Assembly (NCBI RefSeq): GCF_016907815.1 | Contig: NZ_JAFBCQ010000001.1 | Span: 1,302,001-1,366,000 of the forward strand | Origin: Microbacterium aurum | GTDB taxonomy: Bacteria > Actinomycetota > Actinomycetes > Actinomycetales > Microbacteriaceae | DNA length: 64,000 nucleotides | Reading direction: 5' to 3' | Shown: piece by piece, positions 26,725 to 35,524 of the stretch | How the letters are laid out: each line of letters begins with the position of its first letter | Position numbering within the stretch: the first letter of the stretch is position 1 | The notes under the pieces: model-generated | What the model was told of the DNA's origin: nothing | The model's input: the letters and a program-made list of their open reading frames with translations, nothing else | The model's database searches: none | Position numbers and translations under genes: made by a program

Positions 26725-27617
26725 CGGGTCACATCGTCGTCGGGTACACGGCGACCAAGCAGGGCAGGGATGCCGTGGCGTTCGCGTCCCGGCTGGCCGC
26801 GGCGACGGGCGCCGTGCTCGACATCGCGATCATCCTGCCGAACCCCGAGCGCAGCGTCATCACGCCGCCCGACGCCTCGTACGACCGATACCTGCACGCG
26901 CAGGCGCAGCAGTGGATCGCCCAGGCGATCGACCGCATCCCCGCCGAGGTCGTCGCCCACGCGCACGTGCGCGCCGCGGAGTCGTTCGCCGAGGGGCTGG
27001 TCACCGTCGCCGACGAGCTGGCCGCGTCGTACATCGTCGTGGGTGCCGCCGACGGCGCCTCCCGCGGCCGGCACCGTCTCGGATCGACGACGACAGAGCT
27101 GCTGCACTCCTCCGACGTGCCCGTCGTGCTCGTGCCGCGCGGCGCGCGCAAGATCGCCCCGGAGACCGGGATCGCTCGGCTCACGGTGGCGGTCGGCACC
27201 CGTCCCGGCGCCGACGCGCTGATCGCCGAGACCGCCGAGCTCGCGCAGGCGGCCGGCGTCGGGGTGCGGCTGCTGTCGCTGCTGCCGGTGGATCTGCCGC
27301 CGACGGCGGACACCGGTGCCATCCGCACCGCGAACACCACCCGCGCCGACGACGTGCTCGCCGCGGCGCGGGCGGAGCTGCCCCCGGGTCTTGCCACCGA
27401 CGTCGTCGTCGCCGCCGGCGACAGCATCGAGGAGGCCGTCTCGTACCTCGATTGGCTGCCCGGCGAGGTGGTGCTGGTCGGCTCCAGCCGACTCGCCCAG
27501 CCGCGACGGCTGTTCCTCGGCTCCACCGCCGCGAAGATGCTCCACGAGATCACCGTCCCGGTGATCGTCGTCCCCCGCACCCGTACCACCGACACCTCTG
27601 CGAAGGAGCAGCGATGA
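26721..27617 (+). CDS. Tandem universal stress protein
   Basis: A 298-residue protein with two Usp domains (about 1-143 and 153-290). Both carry the nucleotide-binding signature: VVGAADGASRGRHRLGSTTT and LVGSSRLAQPRRLFLGSTAA. ATG overlaps the amine-oxidase stop (ATGA), the next gene overlaps its own stop, so it is embedded in the catabolic operon. A role in permease regulation or oxidative protection from H2O2 is possible but not shown. Confidence 0.88.
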   Translation: MTGHIVVGYTATKQGRDAVAFASRLAAATGAVLDIAIILPNPERSVITPPDASYDRYLHAQAQQWIAQAIDRIPAEVVAHAHVRAAESFAEGLVTVADELAASYIVVGAADGASRGRHRLGSTTTELLHSSDVPVVLVPRGARKIAPETGIARLTVAVGTRPGADALIAETAELAQAAGVGVRLLSLLPVDLPPTADTGAIRTANTTRADDVLAAARAELPPGLATDVVVAAGDSIEEAVSYLDWLPGEVVLVGSSRLAQPRRLFLGSTAAKMLHEITVPVIVVPRTRTTDTSAKEQR

Positions 27618-29194
27618 GTGCACCCGAAGCCACTCCGCTGGCACCCGCAACCGGCAGCGAAGCCGGCGGCCTGTCCAAGAAGGGCCTGAGCGCCGGGACG
27701 GTGGGCCTCATCGGCGCCGTCGTCATCGGCATCTCCTGCATCGCCCCGGCCTACACGTTCACGGCCGCCGTGGGACCCACGGCATCCGTCGTCGGCGCGC
27801 AGATCCCGGCGATCATCCTCGTCGGATTCATCCCGATGCTGCTCGTCGCCTTCGGCTACCGCGAGCTCAACAACCGCATGCCGGATGCCGGGACCTCCTT
27901 CACGTGGGCGGCGCGCGCGTTCGGGCCGTGGATCGGGTGGATGGCGGGCTGGGGGCTCGTCGTCGCCACGATCCTCGTGCTGTCCAACCTCGCTGGCGTG
28001 GCCGTGGAGTTCCTCTTCCTGCTGATCTCGCAGATCACCGGGAACCCCGACATCGCGAATCTGGCGTTCGAACTGTGGATCAACATCGGCGTGTGCCTGC
28101 TGTTCATGCTGGGAGCGACATACATCTCCTACCGCGACATGCAGACGACGCAGAAGCTGCAGTACGTCCTCGTCACCTTCCAGGTCGCTGTGCTCGTGCT
28201 GTTCGCCGTCATCGCGATCTCGCACGCGGTCGGCGGCGGCGGGTTCGACTACACGCCGTTCTCGTTCGAATGGTTCAACCCGTTCGCCGTCGGATCGTTC
28301 AGCGCGTTCGCGGCGGGCCTGTCGCTGTCGATCTTCATCTTCTGGGGGTGGGACGTCACCCTCACCATGAACGAGGAGACGAAGGACCCCGAGCGCACGC
28401 CGGGCCGTGCGGCGACCGTCACCGTCATCACGATCGTCTCGCTCTACCTGCTGCTGGCGGTCGCGATGATCATGTACGCCGGCGTCGGAACCGGGGAGCT
28501 GGGCCTCGGCAACGAGGACATCCAGACGAACGTGTTCTTCTTCCTGTCCGACCCGGTGCTCGGCCCGCTCGCGTTCCTCGTGTCGCTCGCGGTGCTGACC
28601 TCCTCGGCATCCTCGCTGCAGTCCACCTTCGTCGGTCCCGCGCGCACCCTCCTGTCGATGGGCCACTACGGGGCGCTGCCGCCCGCCTTCGCGAAGGTCA
28701 GCCCGCGCTTCTTCACGCCGGGATACGCGACCATCGTCTCGGCCGTCGTCGCCAGTGCGTTCTACGCCGTCATGCGCGTCGTCAGCGAGGACACGCTGTG
28801 GGACACGATCCTCACGCTCGGCATGATGATCTGCTTCTACTACGGACTGACCGCGTTCGCATGCGTCTGGTACTTCCGCAAGCAGTGGTTCGACTCGGTG
28901 CGGAACGCCTTCTTCACGTTCCTGTTCCCGCTCATCGGCGGAGTGATCCTCGCGGTGCTGTTCGTGACGACCCTCATCGACTCGATGGACCCGGCGTACG
29001 GCTCGGGCTCGCAGATCGGCGGCATCGGCATCGTGTTCATCCTGGGCATGCTCATCATCGTCGTCGGCGTGGTGATCATGATCTGGCAGTCGATCAAGCG
29101 CCCGGCGTTCTTCCGCGGCGAGACACTGTCGGTCGATGCCCCGCCGAGCGCCCGGCGCCGGCGTGAGGCGGCGCGGACGGAGGCCGGCCGGTGA
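27614..29194 (+). CDS. APC-family amino acid/polyamine permease
   Basis: A 526-residue transporter with about twelve helices of the amino acid-polyamine-organocation family. The conserved first helix ISCIAPAYTFTAAVGPT and NNRMPDAGTSFTWAARAFGPW are clear. Within a putrescine/GABA operon it is the likely importer of putrescine or GABA. The extended ORF upstream shadows the usp gene; the ATG at 27614 overlapping the Usp stop (ATGA) is the start. Charged C-terminal tail (RRRREAARTEAGR). Confidence 0.92.
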   Translation: MSAPEATPLAPATGSEAGGLSKKGLSAGTVGLIGAVVIGISCIAPAYTFTAAVGPTASVVGAQIPAIILVGFIPMLLVAFGYRELNNRMPDAGTSFTWAARAFGPWIGWMAGWGLVVATILVLSNLAGVAVEFLFLLISQITGNPDIANLAFELWINIGVCLLFMLGATYISYRDMQTTQKLQYVLVTFQVAVLVLFAVIAISHAVGGGGFDYTPFSFEWFNPFAVGSFSAFAAGLSLSIFIFWGWDVTLTMNEETKDPERTPGRAATVTVITIVSLYLLLAVAMIMYAGVGTGELGLGNEDIQTNVFFFLSDPVLGPLAFLVSLAVLTSSASSLQSTFVGPARTLLSMGHYGALPPAFAKVSPRFFTPGYATIVSAVVASAFYAVMRVVSEDTLWDTILTLGMMICFYYGLTAFACVWYFRKQWFDSVRNAFFTFLFPLIGGVILAVLFVTTLIDSMDPAYGSGSQIGGIGIVFILGMLIIVVGVVIMIWQSIKRPAFFRGETLSVDAPPSARRRREAARTEAGR

Positions 29195-30648
29195 TCGGCG
29201 AGGCGGAGCTGCTGGCGGCGGTGCCGCGAGGACTGTACATCGGCGGCGTGTGGCAGGACGGCGGCGCGGGCACGTTCCCCGTCATCGACCCGGCCACCGG
29301 GAACACCCTCGTGGAGATCGCCGACGCGACGCCCGAGGACGGCATCCGGGCGCTGGATGCCGCGGTCGCGGCCCAGGACGCGTGGGCGGCCACGCCGCCG
29401 CGCACCCGCAGCGACATCCTGCGCCGCGCGTTCGACCTGCTCACCGAGCGGGCCGACGAGTTCGCGCTGCTCATGACCCTCGAGATGGGCAAGCCCCGCG
29501 CGGAGGCGCGCGGCGAGGTGACGTACGGCGGCGAGTTCCTCCGGTGGTTCAGCGAGGAGGCGGTGCGCATCGCCGGCCGCTACGGGACGAACCCCGAGGG
29601 CACCGGTCGGATGGTCGTGAGCCAGCGCCCCGTCGGTCCGTGCTTCTTCATCACGCCGTGGAACTTCCCGCTCGCGATGGCGACCCGCAAGATCGCGCCG
29701 GCGCTCGCCGCCGGCTGCACCATCGTCGTCAAGCCCGCCGAGCTGACGCCGCTGACGACGCTCGCCTTCGCCCAGCTGCTCGAGGAGGCGGGGCTGCCCG
29801 CCGGGGTGGTGAACGTCGTGACGACCACCCGCTCCGGCGCGGTGTCGGCGCCGATCATCGCCGACCCTCGGCTGCGGAAGCTCTCGTTCACCGGGTCGAC
29901 GCCGGTCGGCAAGAAGCTCCTCGCCCAGGCCGCCGAGGGCGTGCTGCGGGTGTCGATGGAACTCGGCGGCAACGCGCCGTTCGTCGTGTTCGACGACGCC
30001 GACCTCGACAAGGCGGTCGACGGCGCGATGCTCGCGAAGTTCCGCAACATCGGCCAGGCGTGCACGGCGGCCAACCGGTTCATCGTGCACGAGTCGGTGG
30101 CGGAGGAGTTCGCTGACCGGGTGAGCGCGCGCGTGACGGCCATGAAGATCGGCCGCGGCACCGAGGAGGGCGTCCAGATCGGCCCCCTCATCGACCGCAC
30201 GGCCGTCGAGGGCACCGGCGCGCTCGTCCAGGACGCCCTCGCCAAAGGCGCCCGCCTGCTGGCCGGCGGCTCGGCGATCGACGGGCCGGGCACCTTCTTC
30301 GAGCCGACCGTCATCACCGACGTCGCGGCCGGCAGCGACATCCTCCGCGAGGAGATCTTCGGACCGGTGCTGGCCATCGCGACCTTCGCCGACGAAGACG
30401 AGGCGGTGCGCCTCGCCAACGACACCGATTACGGGCTCGTCTCGTACGTCTTCACCCGCGACCTCGCGCGCGGGCACCGGATGATCGACCGGCTCGAGAC
30501 GGGCATGATGGGGCTGAACGCCGGTGTCGTGTCCAACGCAGCGGCGCCGTTCGGCGGCGTCAAGCAGTCCGGCATGGGCCGCGAGGGCGGGCTCGAGGGC
30601 ATCCACGAGTACCTGTCGACGAAGTACACGCTGATCCCCGCGGACTGA
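29191..30648 (+). CDS. NAD(P)-dependent aldehyde dehydrogenase, succinate-semialdehyde type (first paralogue)
   Basis: A 485-residue aldehyde dehydrogenase: PWNFPLAMATRKIAPALAAG near 155, FTGSTPVGKKL near 231, general-base Glu in SMELGGNAPFV near 255 and catalytic Cys in NIGQACTAANRF near 288. Closest in style to GabD. GTG overlaps the permease stop. With a second paralogue immediately after, one probably oxidises succinate semialdehyde and the other 4-aminobutanal; which does which cannot be read from sequence here. Confidence 0.92.
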   Translation: MIGEAELLAAVPRGLYIGGVWQDGGAGTFPVIDPATGNTLVEIADATPEDGIRALDAAVAAQDAWAATPPRTRSDILRRAFDLLTERADEFALLMTLEMGKPRAEARGEVTYGGEFLRWFSEEAVRIAGRYGTNPEGTGRMVVSQRPVGPCFFITPWNFPLAMATRKIAPALAAGCTIVVKPAELTPLTTLAFAQLLEEAGLPAGVVNVVTTTRSGAVSAPIIADPRLRKLSFTGSTPVGKKLLAQAAEGVLRVSMELGGNAPFVVFDDADLDKAVDGAMLAKFRNIGQACTAANRFIVHESVAEEFADRVSARVTAMKIGRGTEEGVQIGPLIDRTAVEGTGALVQDALAKGARLLAGGSAIDGPGTFFEPTVITDVAAGSDILREEIFGPVLAIATFADEDEAVRLANDTDYGLVSYVFTRDLARGHRMIDRLETGMMGLNAGVVSNAAAPFGGVKQSGMGREGGLEGIHEYLSTKYTLIPAD

Positions 30649-30690
30649 CGCGGGCAGCCACCATCGATGCGAGAGAACGGGAGAAGAACG

Positions 30691-32055
30691 ATGACCTACG
30701 CGGTTGTGAACCCCGCCACCGGCGAGACCCTGGCCACCTACCCGACGGCGACGGATGCCGAGGTCGAGGCGGCTGTCGCGGCCGCCGACTCCGCGGCCCG
30801 CAGCTGGGGGCGCACCTCGACCCCCGCCGAGCGCGCCGACCTGCTGCGGCGGGTCGCCGAGCTGCACCGGGAGCGCCGCGACGAGCTCGCGGCGATCATC
30901 GTGCGGGAGATGGGCAAACCGCTCGCCGCTGCCGAGGGCGAAGTCGACTTCGCGGCGGACATCACGGAGTACTACGCCGACAACATCGACAAGATCACCG
31001 GCGACACGCCCCTGGAGATCCTCGGCGAGGGGAGCGCCGTGATCCGCCGCGCGCCGCTCGGTGCCCTCCTGGGCATCATGCCGTGGAACTTCCCCTACTA
31101 CCAGGTGGCGCGTTTCGCCGCCCCCAACCTGGCGCTCGGCAACACGATCCTCCTCAAGCACGCGTCGCAGTGCCCGCAGTCCGCCGCCGCGATCGCGCAG
31201 ATGTACGCCGACGCCGGGTTCCCCGCGGGCGCCTACGCCGACGTGCGTCTGACCAACGATCAGGCCGCGGCCGTCATCGCCGACCGCCGTGTGCACGGCG
31301 TCTCGGTCACCGGGTCGGAGCGCGCCGGATCCGCCGTCGCGGAGGTCGCGGGGCGGAACCTCAAGAAGGTCGTCCTCGAGCTCGGCGGGTCGGACCCGTT
31401 CATCGTGCTCTCGACCGCCGACCTGGACGCCACCGTGCAGATGGCCGTCGACGCACGCCTGGACAACAACGGGCAGTCGTGCAACGGCGCGAAGCGCTTC
31501 ATCGTCGTCGACGAGCTGTACGACGCCTTCGTGGCGGCGTTCGCCGCAGCCCTGGCCGAGGCGAAGGTGGGCGACCCGTTCGCGGAGGACACCGTACTCG
31601 GTCCGCTGTCCTCGCTCGCCGCCGCGGAGCGGCTGCAGGAGCAGGTCGACCGTGCCGTCCAGCAGGGTGCCACCCTCGTCACCGGCGGCACGCGCGACGG
31701 CGCGTTCTTCCCCGGCACCGTCCTCACCGGCGTGACGCCGGAGATGGACGCCTACCGGGAGGAGTTCTTCGGCCCGGTGGGTGTCGTGTACCGGGTGGCG
31801 GACGAGGACGAGGCGATCGAGATCGCCAACGGCACCGAGTTCGGTCTCGGCTCGTACGTGTTCACGACCGACCCCGAGCAGGCGCAGCGCGTCGCCGATC
31901 GCATCGACGCCGGCATGGTCTACGTCAACGTCGTGCTGGCGGACTCGCCCGAGCTGCCCTTCGGGGGCATCAAGCGCAGCGGTACGGGGCGCGAGTTGGG
32001 GCTGCTGGCCGCCGACGAGTTCGTCAACAAGAAGCTCGTCCGCGTCGCCGGGTGA
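30691..32055 (+). CDS. NAD(P)-dependent aldehyde dehydrogenase, succinate-semialdehyde type (second paralogue)
   Basis: A 454-residue aldehyde dehydrogenase, shorter at the N-terminus than its neighbour, as GabD2/Sad-type enzymes are. Seen: MPWNFPYYQVARFAAPNLALG, VSVTGSERAGSAVAE, general-base Glu in VLELGGSDPFIV and catalytic Cys in NNGQSCNGAKRF. GGGAGAAG lies upstream of the ATG at 30691, preferred over 30667. Last catabolic enzyme of the operon. Confidence 0.92.
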   Translation: MTYAVVNPATGETLATYPTATDAEVEAAVAAADSAARSWGRTSTPAERADLLRRVAELHRERRDELAAIIVREMGKPLAAAEGEVDFAADITEYYADNIDKITGDTPLEILGEGSAVIRRAPLGALLGIMPWNFPYYQVARFAAPNLALGNTILLKHASQCPQSAAAIAQMYADAGFPAGAYADVRLTNDQAAAVIADRRVHGVSVTGSERAGSAVAEVAGRNLKKVVLELGGSDPFIVLSTADLDATVQMAVDARLDNNGQSCNGAKRFIVVDELYDAFVAAFAAALAEAKVGDPFAEDTVLGPLSSLAAAERLQEQVDRAVQQGATLVTGGTRDGAFFPGTVLTGVTPEMDAYREEFFGPVGVVYRVADEDEAIEIANGTEFGLGSYVFTTDPEQAQRVADRIDAGMVYVNVVLADSPELPFGGIKRSGTGRELGLLAADEFVNKKLVRVAG

Positions 32056-32125
32056 CGCGCGCCGGCCGCGTTCGTCCCGGCATCCTGCTCTGGCGCGACG
32101 GCGCCCCGCGCGGGAGGATGAAGGC

Positions 32126-32560
32126 ATGGAGAACACGGATGCCGTCCGCTTGCTGACCGACGACGAATGCTGGGACCGACTGGCCGAGCAGCAGCTCGGA
32201 CGCCTCGTGACCCACGTCGGCGACGTGCTGGACATCTTCCCGGTGAACTACACCGTCGACGGTGAGAGCATCGTCTTCCGCACCGCCGAGGGGAGCAAGC
32301 TCACCGAGCTGACGATCAACGACCAGGTGCTGTTCGAGGTCGACGAGTACACCGACACCGATGCGTGGAGCGTCGTGGTGCGCGGCACCGCGCGTCGCCT
32401 CGACACGCCCGAGGAGGTGCGCGCCGCCGACGAGCTGCCGCTGCGCCCCTGGATCCCGACGCTCAAGTACAACTACGTGCGCATCACCGCCACGTCGCTG
32501 TCCGGGCGCGACATCGAGCGCGGCGAAGAGCCCGACCGCTACGGCGTGCAGGAGTACTGA
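32126..32560 (+). CDS. Pyridoxamine 5'-phosphate oxidase-like flavin-binding protein
   Basis: A 144-residue split-barrel protein of the PNPOx-like/Rv-type family that binds FMN, F420 or haem; LGRLVTHVGDVLDIFPVNYT and SIVFRTAEGSKL are typical. Reaction unknown; classic PdxH motifs are absent. GAGGAT at 32114-32119 ends six bases before ATG, so it may have its own leaderless start or be read from the operon upstream (70 bp gap). Confidence 0.8.
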   Translation: MENTDAVRLLTDDECWDRLAEQQLGRLVTHVGDVLDIFPVNYTVDGESIVFRTAEGSKLTELTINDQVLFEVDEYTDTDAWSVVVRGTARRLDTPEEVRAADELPLRPWIPTLKYNYVRITATSLSGRDIERGEEPDRYGVQEY

Positions 32561-32564
32561 CCGG

Positions 32565-32594
32565 TTCGCGTGGCCTGAGGCCATGACGTACACT
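32565..32594 (+). promoter_or_regulatory. Candidate promoter of the tRNA-Trp-secE-nusG unit
   Basis: TTCGCG (32565-32570), 18-bp spacer, TACACT (32589-32594). It sits just after the preceding stop and before a structured leader and tRNA-Trp. Confidence 0.5.
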
Positions 32595-32606
32595 GGATGG
32601 TGCAGT

Positions 32607-32688
32607 TGAAGTCTGCATTCTTTTGCCGTGCCCGCGTGGCCGCGGTGCACGGGAATGGGACTTCAGACCCGCGAGATCCCCGGATCTC
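32607..32688 (+). promoter_or_regulatory. Structured 5' leader upstream of tRNA-Trp
   Basis: Two hairpins fill the space before the tRNA. Outer stem TGAAGTC (32607-32613) with GACTTCA (32659-32665) encloses CCGTGCCCGCG (26-36 of 326xx) paired with CGCGG-T-GCACGG (32641-32652, one bulge, TGGC loop). A second hairpin GAGATC-CCCG-GATCTC occupies 32673-32688 and ends one base before the tRNA. Role (processing or regulation) unknown. Confidence 0.6.
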
Positions 32689-32689
32689 T

Positions 32690-32762
<73 letters not shown>

Positions 32763-32820
32763 CGCGCACCAGCACACGCTGGCGCGGAAGTAAGTCCGAG
32801 CAGTTCACATTGGTGGGTAC

Positions 32821-33084
32821 ATGGTTCAGGAAGAGGCGCACGGCGAGGTCGTCGCAGCAGGCGGCGCGCCCCGTGAGAAGAAGCTGAACTTCTTCCAGCG
32901 GATCGCCCTCTTCATCCGTCAGGTCTTCGCCGAGCTCCGCAAGGTCGTCACGCCGACGCGCCAGGAGCTCGTGAAGTTCACGGCGGTCGTGCTGGGCTTC
33001 GTCGTCGTGATGATGGCGATCGTGTACGGCCTGGACCTGCTCTTCACCTGGGTGGTGCAGGTCGTCTTCGGCGTTCCGAGCTGA
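32821..33084 (+). CDS. secE: Preprotein translocase subunit SecE
   Basis: An 87-residue single-span SecE: amphipathic RIALFIRQVFAELRKVVTP near 30 with the conserved PT, then one helix (VVLGFVVVMMAIVYGLDLLF). It stabilises SecY in the Sec channel. A hydrophilic N-terminal 25 residues are typical of actinobacteria. The gene is 58 bp after tRNA-Trp and 54 bp before nusG. Confidence 0.95.
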   Translation: MVQEEAHGEVVAAGGAPREKKLNFFQRIALFIRQVFAELRKVVTPTRQELVKFTAVVLGFVVVMMAIVYGLDLLFTWVVQVVFGVPS

Positions 33085-33138
33085 GCGGCCGCACGCGCGC
33101 CGCTGTGACCGCACGACCCCCGATGGAAGAGAACGCAC

Positions 33139-34158
33139 GTGTCTGAGAAGTATGCCGACGACGCCGATTGGGCGACCGCCGCAGAGCAGTCCAGCGAGGA
33201 CGACGAGGCCCAGGAGGGCAACGTCCTCGCCGAGGAGGAGCGCTCCTCGGCACCCGCCGAGCACCTGGCCATCCACGTCGTCGATGACGAGGCGGATGCC
33301 GATGACGCGGACCTGGACGACATCGAGATCGACGACCCGGAGGCAGACGCCATCGTGAACGACGCACTGGAGATCGACGAGGCCGCCGAGGCCGAGGCCG
33401 CCGCGGAGGTGCTGACCGACTCGCTCGCCGAGGAGGAGGCCGAGCGCGCCGCCGATGCCGCCGACGAGGTCACTCCCTACGACGGTCCGGACGTCAACGG
33501 CGAGCCCGACGAGACGCCCGAGGACGACGAGACGCCTGAGGACCCCTACGAGGCGTTCCGCACCGAGCTGCGCGAGCTTCCCGGCAAGTGGTACGTCATC
33601 CACTCCTACGCCGGCTTCGAGCGCAAGGTGAAGGCCAACATCGAGCAGCGCAAGTCCACGCTCGAGGTCGAAGAGGACATCTACCAGGTCGAGGTCCCCA
33701 TGGAGGACGTCGTCGAGATCAAGAACGGTCAGCGCAAGATGGTCACGCGCGTCCGGATCCCCGGCTACGTGCTCGTGCGCATGGAGCTCAACGAGGACAC
33801 CTGGTCGGTCGTGCGTCACACGCCCGGCGTGACCGGCTTCGTCGGCAACGCGCACAACCCCACGCCGCTGCGGTTCGAAGAGGCCTTCAACATGCTGAAG
33901 TCCCTCGTGCAGGTCACCGAGACGGCCCCCGCCAAGGGTGCCGCCGCGAAGGGTTCCGCCACGCAGGCGCGCTCGGTCATCACCGAGGTCGACTTCGAGA
34001 TCGGTGAGACCATCACCATCAAGGAGGGCTCGTTCGCGGGCCTGCCCGGCTCGATCAGCGAGATCAAGCCCGAGAGCGGCAAGCTCACGGTCCTCGTCTC
34101 CCTCTTCGAGCGCGAGACCCCCGTCGAGCTGTCGTTCGACCAGGTCACCAAGCAGTAA
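33139..34158 (+). CDS. nusG: Transcription termination/antitermination factor NusG
   Basis: A 339-residue NusG, almost twice the Escherichia coli length because of an acidic N-terminal extension of about 150 residues rich in Asp, Glu and Ala, an actinobacterial trait. The NGN domain begins at GKWYVIHSYAGFERKVKANI near 151; the KOW domain (EGSFAGLPGSISEIKPE) ends the protein. It binds RNA polymerase and couples to Rho or ribosomes. GTG start with GGAAGAG upstream. Confidence 0.96.
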   Translation: MSEKYADDADWATAAEQSSEDDEAQEGNVLAEEERSSAPAEHLAIHVVDDEADADDADLDDIEIDDPEADAIVNDALEIDEAAEAEAAAEVLTDSLAEEEAERAADAADEVTPYDGPDVNGEPDETPEDDETPEDPYEAFRTELRELPGKWYVIHSYAGFERKVKANIEQRKSTLEVEEDIYQVEVPMEDVVEIKNGQRKMVTRVRIPGYVLVRMELNEDTWSVVRHTPGVTGFVGNAHNPTPLRFEEAFNMLKSLVQVTETAPAKGAAAKGSATQARSVITEVDFEIGETITIKEGSFAGLPGSISEIKPESGKLTVLVSLFERETPVELSFDQVTKQ

Positions 34159-34298
34159 TCAGCTTCTCTCGGCTAAGATCGAGAGGTTGTCCGCGTTCGC
34201 GCGGGCGTACCGCTGTCCGGAGATACCGGATCTGCGGGAGAGCGGTCCGGTCCTGAGCCTGTCGAGGGCCCGGCATCCGTTCGAGGAAAGGAAATGCA
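34159..34298 (+). promoter_or_regulatory. rplK leader with hairpins and a dispersed repeat copy
   Basis: This 140-base leader holds TAAGAT (34174-34179, possible -10), the nested repeats CCGCT (34210-34214)/AGCGG (34241-34245) and TCCGG/CCGGA (34216-34220/34226-34230), and CCTGAGCCTGTCGAGGGCC (34252-34270), an inverted near-copy of the 18-bp unit at 55-126. In other bacteria protein L1 represses this operon through a leader mimic of its rRNA site; the nested stem is a candidate. Confidence 0.5.
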
Positions 34299-34730
34299 AT
34301 GGCACCGAAGAAGAAGGTGACCGGCCTGATCAAGCTCCAGATCAACGCCGGCGCCGCCAACCCGGCTCCGCCGATCGGCCCCGCGCTCGGTCAGCACGGC
34401 GTCAACATCATGGAGTTCTGCAAGGCGTACAACGCCGCGACCGAGTCGCAGCGCGGCAACGTCATCCCCGTGGAGATCACGGTCTACGAAGACCGCAGCT
34501 TCACGTTCATCCTGAAGACCCCGCCCGCGGCGGAGCTCATCAAGAAGGCCGCCGGTGTGCAGAAGGGCTCCAAGACCCCGCACACGGTGAAGGTCGCCAA
34601 GCTCACCAAGGAGCAGGTGCGCCAGATCGCCGAGACCAAGCAGCCCGACCTCAACGCGAATGACCTCGAGGCCGCCTCGAAGATCATCGCCGGCACCGCC
34701 CGCTCCATGGGCATCACGGTTGAGGACTGA
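34299..34730 (+). CDS. rplK: 50S ribosomal protein L11
   Basis: A 143-residue ribosomal protein with the full L11 pattern: [20 protein letters not shown] at about 13-32, [32 protein letters not shown], and C-terminal [15 protein letters not shown]. Binds the GTPase-associated centre of 23S rRNA. AAAGGAAA precedes the ATG; rplA follows after 14 bp. Confidence 0.98.
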   Translation: MAPKKKVTGLIKLQINAGAANPAPPIGPALGQHGVNIMEFCKAYNAATESQRGNVIPVEITVYEDRSFTFILKTPPAAELIKKAAGVQKGSKTPHTVKVAKLTKEQVRQIAETKQPDLNANDLEAASKIIAGTARSMGITVED

Positions 34731-34744
34731 GGGGGGAACGCACA

Positions 34745-35434
34745 ATGGCTAAGTCCAAGGTTTACGAAGCAGCCGCGGCGAAGATCGACCGCGACAAGTT
34801 CTACACGTCCACCGAGGCGGTGAACCTCGCGAAGGAGACCGGCTCGAAGAAGTTCGACTCCACCGTCGAGGTCGCCCTCAAGCTCGCGGTCGACCCGCGC
34901 AAGGCCGACCAGATGGTCCGCGGCACGGTCATCCTGCCCCACGGCACCGGAAAGACCGCCCGCGTCATCGTGTTCGCGACCGGTCCCGCCGCCGAAGCCG
35001 CCATCGCGGCCGGTGCGGACGAGGTCGGCGGCGCCGAGCTCATCGAGAAGGTGGCCGGTGGCTGGACCGCGTTCGACGCGGCCGTCTCCACGCCCGAGCT
35101 CATGGGCCAGGTCGGTCGTCTGGGTAAGGTGCTCGGTCCCCGCGGCCTCATGCCCAACCCCAAGACCGGCACCGTGACCCCCAACCCGGCCAAGGCCGTC
35201 GAGGAGATCAAGGGCGGCAAGATCGAGTTCCGCGTCGACAAGCACGCCAACGTGCACTTCGTCGTCGGCAAGGCCTCGTTCACGGCCGAGCAGCTGGACG
35301 AGAACTTCAAGGCCGCGCTCGAGGAGATCGTGCGCCTGAAGCCGTCGAGCTCGAAGGGTCGCTACATCCAGAAGGGTGCCGTGTCGACCACGTTCGGCCC
35401 CGGCATCCCGCTGGACGTCAACTCCATCGCCTGA
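34745..35434 (+). CDS. rplA: 50S ribosomal protein L1
   Basis: A 229-residue L1 with the conserved [20 protein letters not shown] near 38, [18 protein letters not shown] near 130, and a C-terminal [12 protein letters not shown]. Forms the mobile L1 stalk and, in other bacteria, autoregulates the operon. GAGGGGGG precedes the start. A strong terminator follows at once, closing the operon. Confidence 0.98.
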   Translation: MAKSKVYEAAAAKIDRDKFYTSTEAVNLAKETGSKKFDSTVEVALKLAVDPRKADQMVRGTVILPHGTGKTARVIVFATGPAAEAAIAAGADEVGGAELIEKVAGGWTAFDAAVSTPELMGQVGRLGKVLGPRGLMPNPKTGTVTPNPAKAVEEIKGGKIEFRVDKHANVHFVVGKASFTAEQLDENFKAALEEIVRLKPSSSKGRYIQKGAVSTTFGPGIPLDVNSIA

Positions 35435-35445
35435 TCACGGCGACA

Positions 35446-35481
35446 ACGACGGGGCTCCACCTTCGGGTGGGGCCCCGTCGT
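35446..35481 (+). terminator. Rho-independent terminator of the rplKA operon
   Basis: A 16-bp stem with one G-T pair (arms 35446-35461 and 35466-35481) closed by a TTCG tetraloop, eleven bases after the rplA stop. Only a short T content follows, as is common in high-GC actinobacteria. Confidence 0.85.
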
Positions 35482-35512
35482 CATACCCGGGCGCGGCCGG
35501 GTGGCGCGGCGC

Positions 35513-35518
35513 TAGCGT
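35513..35518 (+). promoter_or_regulatory. -10 element of leaderless nitronate monooxygenase gene
   Basis: TAGCGT, six bases, then ATG at 35525. Lies 31 bp past the rplA terminator. Confidence 0.6.
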
Positions 35519-35524
35519 CGAAGC

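Noticed and set aside
28840..32235. 1131-codon open frame on the minus strand
   Set aside because: It lies antisense to a permease and two clear aldehyde dehydrogenases; long antisense frames arise from the strong GC bias at third positions, and its translation is Arg/His/Gly-rich with no domain.
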